From assembly GCA_035263065.1 (NCBI GenBank), contig DATFRS010000208.1, positions 1 to 5,265 of the forward strand: a stretch of DNA of 5,265 nucleotides. Direction: 5' to 3'. The translations under genes were made by a program, and so were the position numbers. The stretch's first letter is position 1, and every line of letters begins with the position of its first letter. Below are positions 1 through 4,512 of the stretch, piece after piece. The DNA is from Dokdonella_A sp035263065. GTDB lineage: Bacteria > Pseudomonadota > Gammaproteobacteria > Xanthomonadales > Rhodanobacteraceae. The notes under the pieces are model-generated. The model worked only from the letters and a program-made list of their open reading frames with translations, was not told the origin of the DNA and did not search any database.

Positions 1-21
1 GGATGGAACGGCGGCGGTCAC
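1..21 (-). CDS. possible 5' end of a downstream gene (GTG start, truncated by window edge)
   Basis: On the minus strand a GTG at 21..19 opens a frame that runs off the window after seven codons (M-T-A-A-V-P-S). A purine-rich AGGGG at 37..33 lies 11 bases upstream, longer than ideal. The same AGGGG is spaced better (6 bases) for an ATG at 26..24, but that ATG reaches TGA after one codon, and the TGA overlaps the GTG. The position, just after the dehydrogenase on the same strand, would suit a further operon gene. Seven codons cannot be assigned to any family, so this is a weak call. Confidence 0.2.
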
Positions 22-110
22 GGCATCGGGTTCCCCTGTCCCGCGCGGAATTCTGCGCCGCCGGCGCGTTGCGCGCCAGCGGTTTCGGCCTTGTGGATTC
101 GTATACGCCG
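22..110. other. short gap downstream of the dehydrogenase gene
   Basis: No gene is supported here. A 6-bp-arm stem (GGCGCG, TTG loop, CGCGCC, 63-77) lies about 34 bases past the dehydrogenase stop. It has no T tract on either strand, so it is not a convincing intrinsic terminator. The reading frame on the minus strand that carries the possible GTG at 21 stays open across the gap, which leaves read-through into a next gene possible. Confidence 0.4.
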
Positions 111-1259
111 TCACACGGCCGGCCAGACCTTGTGCAGCGGATCGAACTCCACTTCGCTCTTACCGGCCGCGCGGATACCGAAGCCCGACACCGCCAGCGG
201 GCCTTCTTCCAGCGGATCGAGGCCGAACGCCGCCTCGATGTCGACCTCGTTGACCGCCGCCGTGATGAAGGCCGCGAGGCCGAGCTCCGTGGCGGCGAGG
301 TAGAGAGTTTGTGAAATATGGCCGATATCGAGGATCAGCGCGCGGTACGACTTGGCGTGATTTCGATATTTCCAGAAATTGCGGCGGAAGCGGCTGGTCG
401 GGATCACGAACACCTGCGCGTCGAGGAGATACGGCTGCGCGCCGACGAAGCGGCGCGCGAGCGCGGTCGCTTCGTCGAGCGAAAGCGTGCGGATCGGCTC
501 CAGCGCGTGATCGACCGGATGGTAGTGATAGAGGCCGGGCTCGACGTCGTCGACGCGGCGCACGAGCAGATACGCCTCGGTCGGATGCAGGCCGCCGGCG
601 GACGGCACGCCTTTCTTGAGGAGCTCGACACCGGGCGCGTAGTCGTCGACGGCGCGTGCGCCGAATGCGCGATACAGCACCGCCGCGAAGTCGGCTTTCG
701 TCAGCGCGCGCTCCTTGTCGAAGTTGCGGCAGGTGACGCGGCCGTCGAGCAGCGCATCGAGCGGCGAGCGCGCGGCAGGCGGAAGTGTGACGCGGTTCGC
801 CGATGACGCCCGCTCGCGCACCGCGGGCGGTGCGGGGCCGAGGTGGTCGAGCAGCTCGTCCTGGTACTTCTCGATGAATTGCTGCTGCAGCTCCTCGGTT
901 TCGGCCGCGCGCCAGCGCGAGGCGAAGTGCATGACGGCGGCCGTCGGACGCCAGTCGGTGCCGCGCACGCGCTGATCGCGCGCGTCGGCCTCGCTGCCCT
1001 CCTCGACGAGGAGTCCCTTGGCAAGAAGGCTCCCGAGAATGTCGCCCGGCAGTTCGGAAGGCTCGATCCAGTCGGACGGCGAAACCTCGCCGAGCGCCAT
1101 CGCTTCGGCGGGGGCCAGCGTGACGGCCTGCCCCAGGTGCGGCGCGAATGCCGTCCAGTCGATGATCTTGTAAAGACCGCCGTCGGCGAGACGCGCGAGA
1201 TCGAACTCGACCCGTTCAGCGGGTTCGAGCATCACGATGCCGCAACGACGCACGCGCAT
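111..1259 (-). CDS. putative peptide maturation dehydrogenase (SagB-type, nitroreductase fold, TIGR04511-like)
   Basis: Flavin-dependent oxidoreductase of the SagB/McbC type, predicted to dehydrogenate a ribosomal peptide in the cytoplasm. Residues are numbered from the upstream ATG at 1271. Residues 1-160 are an N-terminal extension with a helical, winged-helix-like pattern. The nitroreductase domain covers about 165-370. It shows an RNF element (182-184, presumed FMN contact), PSAGGLHPTEAYLLV (223-237), GLYHYHPVDHALEPI (246-260), a Lys-Tyr pair (301-302) followed by SYRALILDIGHISQTLYLA (308-326) and LGLAAF (330-335), and a closing GPLAVSGFGI (357-366). The Lys-Tyr pair sits where azoline-oxidising TOMM dehydrogenases carry their catalytic Lys-Tyr. 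Length (382-386) suits the family as I remember it. I prefer the start at 1259 because GGGAG (1269-1265) lies 5 bases before it; the ATG at 1271 has only a weak, distant purine run. The gene is divergent from the precursor at 1449. There is no cyclodehydratase beside it, so the bond oxidised is unknown. Family call firm; exact reaction unknown. Confidence 0.9.
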   Translation of the reverse strand: MRVRRCGIVMLEPAERVEFDLARLADGGLYKIIDWTAFAPHLGQAVTLAPAEAMALGEVSPSDWIEPSELPGDILGSLLAKGLLVEEGSEADARDQRVRGTDWRPTAAVMHFASRWRAAETEELQQQFIEKYQDELLDHLGPAPPAVRERASSANRVTLPPAARSPLDALLDGRVTCRNFDKERALTKADFAAVLYRAFGARAVDDYAPGVELLKKGVPSAGGLHPTEAYLLVRRVDDVEPGLYHYHPVDHALEPIRTLSLDEATALARRFVGAQPYLLDAQVFVIPTSRFRRNFWKYRNHAKSYRALILDIGHISQTLYLAATELGLAAFITAAVNEVDIEAAFGLDPLEEGPLAVSGFGIRAAGKSEVEFDPLHKVWPAV

Positions 1260-1264
1260 GTCGG

Positions 1265-1269
1265 CTCCC
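1265..1269 (-). promoter_or_regulatory. ribosome binding site deciding the dehydrogenase start
   Basis: The minus strand reads GGGAG, then CCGAC, then ATG at 1259. This is a 5-base spacing typical of a functional Shine-Dalgarno. It overlaps the alternative upstream ATG at 1271..1269, which argues that the first four codons of the longer version are leader rather than coding. Confidence 0.5.
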
Positions 1270-1296
1270 ATGGTATTCGGGCGGGCTCATCTTTTA

Positions 1297-1326
1297 TTGC
1301 CGCGCTTCTCGGGCAACCGCTACACT
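1297..1326 (+). promoter_or_regulatory. candidate sigma70 promoter for the RiPP precursor gene
   Basis: TTGCCG at 1297-1302 (4 of 6 matches to TTGACA) is separated by 18 bases from TACACT at 1321-1326 (4 of 6 to TATAAT). It lies beside the only AT-rich stretch of the divergent region (about 1290-1298). Transcription would begin near 1333, giving a leader of roughly 115 bases that includes the inverted repeat at 1348-1369. No similarly good minus-strand promoter for the dehydrogenase was found; the A-rich stretch read on that strand (AATAAAAG) is the only candidate for its -10. This is motif matching by eye and has not been tested. Confidence 0.35.
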
Positions 1327-1347
1327 TTGCCCCGCGCAACGGGTGTT

Positions 1348-1369
1348 GCCAATGCCGAGCGGCATTGGC
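1348..1369. repeat. perfect inverted repeat in the divergent control region
   Basis: GCCAATGCC and GGCATTGGC are exact reverse complements separated by GAGC (9-bp arms, 4-base loop). The repeat lies about 80 bases upstream of the precursor start and just after the predicted transcription start of the plus strand. It could be the operator of a dimeric regulator or a hairpin in the 5' leader of the precursor mRNA. No T run follows on either strand, so it is not an intrinsic terminator. It is the cleanest dyad in the intergenic DNA of this window. Confidence 0.6.
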
Positions 1370-1437
1370 GGGAAGTGCGCACTGGACTTTCGAGCCGCGC
1401 GGGGATCAGGACGATGCCCGTTCCGGCGTGCCGCCAC

Positions 1438-1442
1438 GGGGG
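1438..1442 (+). promoter_or_regulatory. ribosome binding site of the precursor gene
   Basis: A GGGGG run is followed by CAAGCG (6 bases) and then the ATG at 1449. This fixes the start within a frame that is open far upstream by chance of GC richness. An in-frame GTG at 1428 lacks such a site. The first three G residues could also pair in a small imperfect hairpin (CCCGT 1417-1421 with ACGGG 1436-1440), which might partly mask the site. Confidence 0.5.
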
Positions 1443-1448
1443 CAAGCG

Positions 1449-1727
1449 ATGAGCGACGCAGCACTGACGAACGAACAGATTGCGCAGATCCTGGCCGAGC
1501 TGTTGACGAACGCCGGATTCCGCACGCGTTACGAGGACAAGCCGGCCGCCGCTCTGCTAGAAATCGGCGTCCCGGCGGCGACCATCGCGAATCTGCCGGC
1601 GGCCTGTCTGCTCCCGCAGCGCGTCGATACGAAGAAGCTCGCGGCGGCGCAGAAGCAGATCGCCGCGAAGACATTCTCCGCCTCGGCGAGCATGGCCATC
1701 CCGAACATCCGGATGAGCAACTCCTGA
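1449..1727 (+). CDS. NHLP-related RiPP precursor peptide (TIGR04509-like)
   Basis: A 92-residue precursor, predicted to be modified by the neighbouring dehydrogenase and trimmed to a natural product. Residues 9-50 form the leader. They contain the nitrile-hydratase-like pattern GFRTRYEDKPAAALLEIG (23-40), whose F-R, P-A-A-A-L and E-x-G positions match the alpha-subunit-derived leader of NHLP peptides. The only cysteine is Cys53 (AACLLP), then a Lys/Gln/Ala linker (58-74). The tail from Thr75, TFSASASMAIPNIRMSNS, is rich in Ser (77, 79, 81, 90, 92), has one Thr and no Cys; I take it as the likely core. No GG motif or other clear cleavage site is present, though the NLPAAC stretch could be tested. 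The gene faces away from the dehydrogenase and runs into the cyclase gene, leaving 18 bases between stops. Family membership is confident; the core boundary and modification are inferred. Confidence 0.85.
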   Translation: MSDAALTNEQIAQILAELLTNAGFRTRYEDKPAAALLEIGVPAATIANLPAACLLPQRVDTKKLAAAQKQIAAKTFSASASMAIPNIRMSNS

Positions 1728-1745
1728 CCCGCGGAATGCGGCCGG

Positions 1746-4415
1746 CTATCGCGCTGGCGGCGCCAGCGCGGCGTCGAGCGTCTTGAGCCGTGCGGTGACG
1801 AAGCCGATGCGATCGGCTTCGGGCCACGCCTTGCGGAATGCCGCGAGGTGACCTTTCGCCTCGTCTTTCCGGCCGAGCTTCGCCGCGAGCTCCGCGGCGC
1901 GCAGCAGCGCGAGATCGGACTGCACGACGTTGAGCGGCGTCAGGATGCGCTGCATGTTGTATTCGGCGTAGGCGCGGCCGCGGTGCTCGGCGAGCCATTT
2001 CGCTTCGCGTAGCGCGTCCTCGTTCTGCCCTGCCCCGGCGTACGCGTCGAGCAGCGACTGGTGCACGATGCAAAGCTCGGTGCCGTCGAGGAGCGGCTTC
2101 AGCGTCGCGATCGTCTGCGCGAAGTCGCCGCGCACGCGCATCTGTTCGGCGCGGACGATCGTCAGCATCTGCTTCGGCAGCGGATACTGGCCGTCGCGCG
2201 TCTCGGGGAAGTCCGTCGCGAGCGCCGACTGCACGAGCCTGTCGTCGTCGAGCCGCGCCGCGAGGTAGCCCGCGATGAGAACCTGGAACACCGCTTCGGT
2301 GTGGCCCGCGTCGTCCTTGTCCTTGAGCAGCGCCGTCTCGCCCTGGAGATGCTCGTGCAGCAGGGACGCCGTCTCGGCGCGCGGCGCCGAAAGCGTCTTC
2401 AGCGAAAGTTCGGTCGCGCGAAAGCGGCTGCTCTTGCCGGGGCCGATCGCGGCGGCTTCCTTGAGGCCGGCCTTGAGCTGCACGAGCGCCTCGTCCCACT
2501 TGCCCTGGTCGGCCGCGATCGTGACGCGCGTCGTGTAGGTGTCGACGTCCTCGCTCGCGACGTCGGTGACGTGGCCTTCGGCGAACGTCTCGGCGGCCTT
2601 GGCGAAATCGCGCTGCGCGGCGTAGGCCGACGCGTAGTACTCGTTGCGCGACATCGCGCCGGCCGAGGTCGCGGTCGCGAAGCTGTCGAGCGCTTCGGCG
2701 TAGCGTTCCTTGCCGACGTAGAGGAAGCCGAGCAGATAGTCGCTGAGCTGGCGGTGCGGATTCTGGGCGACGGCCGAGCGGCGCAAAGCCTCGATCGCGG
2801 CGTCGAAATCGTTGGCCCAGTGCCAGACGAAATAGGCGTACGAGCCGTTCGCCGGATAGAAATCCGGATACAGCGTCGTCAGCGACTTCCACTTCGCGAG
2901 CGCCGGGACTTGCGGTCCGAACGTCGCCAGCCACGCATCGGCGTAGAGCGCGTCGCGCGACGAGAGCCGCGCACGCTGCTCCAGCGCCTTGCGAATCTGC
3001 TCGAGCGCTTCGTTCTCCTGATCCGTCGTCACGTACGTGCGCGCGAGATCCAGGCGCGCCAGCGCGAACTCCGGATCGAGCCGCAGCGCCTGCTCGTACA
3101 GCGTGATCGCTTCCTTGCGGCGGCCGGTGTTGTACGCGCGCCGCGCGAGCGAGTAGGCGCGCAGCGCGTCGAGATTCTTCGTCGCGACCTTGTCGAGCGG
3201 CTGCGACTCGTTCGAGACCGTCGCGAGCGCTTCGCCGAGCCTGACGCGCAGGCGCTGGTTGATCTGGTCGAGCGAGGACAGCACCGATTCGGCGCCGTTG
3301 CCGTCGGCCGATTCGGACCACACAGTGGTCTGCGTCGTCGGATCGACGACTTCGGCGGTGACGCGCACGCGTCCGCCGACTTCGGCGACGGTCGGCAGGA
3401 TCAGCGCGCGCGCGCCGTCGCGGATCGCCAGTTCCGAGCCGATCGAGCGATCGACCTTGGTCTGTTCGGGATCGCGCTGCATGAGGCGCAGCGTCTCGCG
3501 CGTCTTGAGGTCGGACAGCACGTTGACGTAGCGCGACTGCTCGAGGCCGATGCGGAACGCGGCTTCGAGCGATTCGTCGAAGCTCGTCTCGTCGGTGAGG
3601 TTCTTGAGATCGCCGACGACGACCCAGTCGCGCTGCGCGAACGCGATCGCTGCTTCCGGACGCAGGAGGTACCACGCCGGCAGTGCGACCAGCACGAGCA
3701 ACAGCACGCCTTCGACGACCATCGTCGCCGGCCGGCGCCAGAACGGCACTTCACGATGCGCCTTGCCGGACCACGGCGGCGCCTTCAGCGGCGCGATGTC
3801 CTTCTCGCCGACTTCGAACACGGCGACCGGATCGGGCAGGCCCTTGAAGCGGTAGCGGCCGTGCGTGCGCCAGAGGGCCCGCGGCGCGATGTCGCCGAGC
3901 TCGTCCTGCGCGCGGTGCGCGAGCTGGTAGGCGACGCCGGACAGGAGGATCTGGCCGGGCAGCGCGAGCTGCATGAGGCGCGAGGTGACCGGCTTGACGA
4001 GGCCCTCGACCTCGAAGGGCTTCGCGCCCTTGGCGATGTCGTCCGGCGTATTGTCCCAGGCGATCACGTCGCCGAAGTGGATGCCGACGCGCGCACGCAG
4101 CTGCACGCCGACTTCGTCGAGCTGGCGCAGGCCGCGCTGATACGCGAGCGCGAACGCGACCGCCTCGATCGGGCGGTCGAACAGCATGAGGAAGCCGTCG
4201 GTCTTGTCGATCTCGCGGCCGCCGTGCTGGTGCACGAGCGTGCGCGCGAGGCGGTCGTGCTTGCGGAAGAGCTCCGCGGCGTGGAGATCGCCGAGTCGCT
4301 CGACCAGCGCGGTCGAGTCGGCGATGTCGCAAAGGACCAGCGTCCGCAGCAACGGCACGGGCGCATCGCGGGGCGTGCGCACCGGCGCTTCGGGCGCGTG
4401 CAGGATCGCGCTCAT
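1746..4415 (-). CDS. putative peptide modification system cyclase: class III cyclase-TM-TolB-like-TPR protein (TIGR04510-like)
   Basis: An 889-residue, single-pass inner-membrane protein. Residues 20-205 are a class III adenylate/guanylate cyclase domain: LVLCDIADST (26-35) with metal-ligand candidate Asp30, HGGREIDKTDGFLMLFD (64-80) with Asp73, RARVGIHFGD (107-116), and EVEGLVKPVTSRLMQLA (135-151) with Arg146. Relative to canonical cyclases, the substrate-specifying Asp and transition-state Asn of G-D-x-V-N-x-A-A-R read Leu139 and Pro142, so activity is uncertain. I recall the same pattern in related proteobacterial cyclases. One transmembrane helix lies at about 231-251 after the basic WRR (226-228), placing the cyclase in the cytoplasm and the rest in the periplasm. 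Residues about 264-395 resemble the TolB-like domain of many TPR signalling proteins. TPR repeats follow: clear units near 414-480, 555-615, 783-813 and 833-862. The ATG at 4415 has a weak GGGA 9 bases upstream. It lies 97 bases after the GGDEF gene on the same strand, possibly co-transcribed. It is a signalling partner, not an obvious modifying enzyme. Confidence 0.88.
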   Translation of the reverse strand: MSAILHAPEAPVRTPRDAPVPLLRTLVLCDIADSTALVERLGDLHAAELFRKHDRLARTLVHQHGGREIDKTDGFLMLFDRPIEAVAFALAYQRGLRQLDEVGVQLRARVGIHFGDVIAWDNTPDDIAKGAKPFEVEGLVKPVTSRLMQLALPGQILLSGVAYQLAHRAQDELGDIAPRALWRTHGRYRFKGLPDPVAVFEVGEKDIAPLKAPPWSGKAHREVPFWRRPATMVVEGVLLLVLVALPAWYLLRPEAAIAFAQRDWVVVGDLKNLTDETSFDESLEAAFRIGLEQSRYVNVLSDLKTRETLRLMQRDPEQTKVDRSIGSELAIRDGARALILPTVAEVGGRVRVTAEVVDPTTQTTVWSESADGNGAESVLSSLDQINQRLRVRLGEALATVSNESQPLDKVATKNLDALRAYSLARRAYNTGRRKEAITLYEQALRLDPEFALARLDLARTYVTTDQENEALEQIRKALEQRARLSSRDALYADAWLATFGPQVPALAKWKSLTTLYPDFYPANGSYAYFVWHWANDFDAAIEALRRSAVAQNPHRQLSDYLLGFLYVGKERYAEALDSFATATSAGAMSRNEYYASAYAAQRDFAKAAETFAEGHVTDVASEDVDTYTTRVTIAADQGKWDEALVQLKAGLKEAAAIGPGKSSRFRATELSLKTLSAPRAETASLLHEHLQGETALLKDKDDAGHTEAVFQVLIAGYLAARLDDDRLVQSALATDFPETRDGQYPLPKQMLTIVRAEQMRVRGDFAQTIATLKPLLDGTELCIVHQSLLDAYAGAGQNEDALREAKWLAEHRGRAYAEYNMQRILTPLNVVQSDLALLRAAELAAKLGRKDEAKGHLAAFRKAWPEADRIGFVTARLKTLDAALAPPAR
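1750..1770. repeat. strong GC dyad at the convergent ends of the precursor and cyclase genes
   Basis: CGCGCTGGCG and CGCCAGCGCG are perfect reverse complements around a single central G (10-bp arms; as a hairpin, 8-9 bp with a 3-5 base loop). The dyad begins 23 bases after the precursor stop. It lies within the last codons of the cyclase gene (Ala-Leu-Ala-Pro-Pro-Ala-Arg, stop). It could stop or stabilise the 3' end of the precursor transcript, and of the cyclase transcript in the other direction. There is no U tract after it on the plus strand, so a classic Rho-independent terminator is not supported. Confidence 0.45.
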
Positions 4416-4512
4416 GCGTCCGCATCCCGGCGTGCGCCGCTTCGGCCACCTTGAGGGGGTGCGAAGCGCCGGCCTGGCGATGGAAACGTCCGTGACGAGT
4501 TCTGCATGGCGG
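4416..4512 (-). other. GGDEF-cyclase intergenic region with an imperfect stem-loop
   Basis: This 97-base gap separates the GGDEF stop from the cyclase start. Arms CGCTTCG (4438-4444) and CGAAGCG (4462-4468) pair perfectly. Directly inside them CACC (4447-4450) pairs with GGTG (4458-4461) across a 2-base bulge. In the minus-strand mRNA this stem would sit just ahead of the weak GGGA ribosome site (4429-4426) without covering it. No good promoter was recognised here, so the two genes may share a transcript. The stem may be a processing or attenuation element, or may be chance in GC-rich DNA. Confidence 0.3.

Noticed and set aside
63..77. GC stem (GGCGCG/CGCGCC) as a terminator for the dehydrogenase
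   Set aside because: Only 6 bp with a 3-base loop and no T tract; such stems arise easily at this GC content.
3..806. Plus-strand frames of about 100-160 residues opposite the dehydrogenase
   Set aside because: They are Arg-rich and featureless and lie on the complement of a well-recognised gene.
843..1448. Upstream extension of the precursor frame to make a protein of about 294 residues
   Set aside because: The extra part is antisense to the dehydrogenase and crosses its start and the promoter region. The ATG at 1449 has a well-spaced GGGGG and gives the size and leader of an NHLP peptide.
1272..1448. CRP-type site (TGTGA-N6-TCACA) that would link the cyclase product to the precursor promoter
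   Set aside because: No match, even a relaxed one, was seen in the divergent region.
1529..1720. Minus-strand 63-residue frame antisense to the precursor
   Set aside because: It has no ribosome site that I could see, and its composition matches a reverse-strand shadow of the Ala-rich precursor.
1294..3675. Long minus-strand open frame (about 790 codons) in another frame of the cyclase region
   Set aside because: Extremely Arg-rich and low in complexity, with no domain. It is a frame-shifted shadow of the TPR region.
2061..4454. Long plus-strand open frame (about 800 codons) opposite the cyclase gene
   Set aside because: It mirrors the cyclase frame and is dominated by Arg, Glu, Leu and Ala, as expected of antisense GC-rich codons. 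It has no recognisable domain, while the minus strand gives clear cyclase, TM and TPR features.
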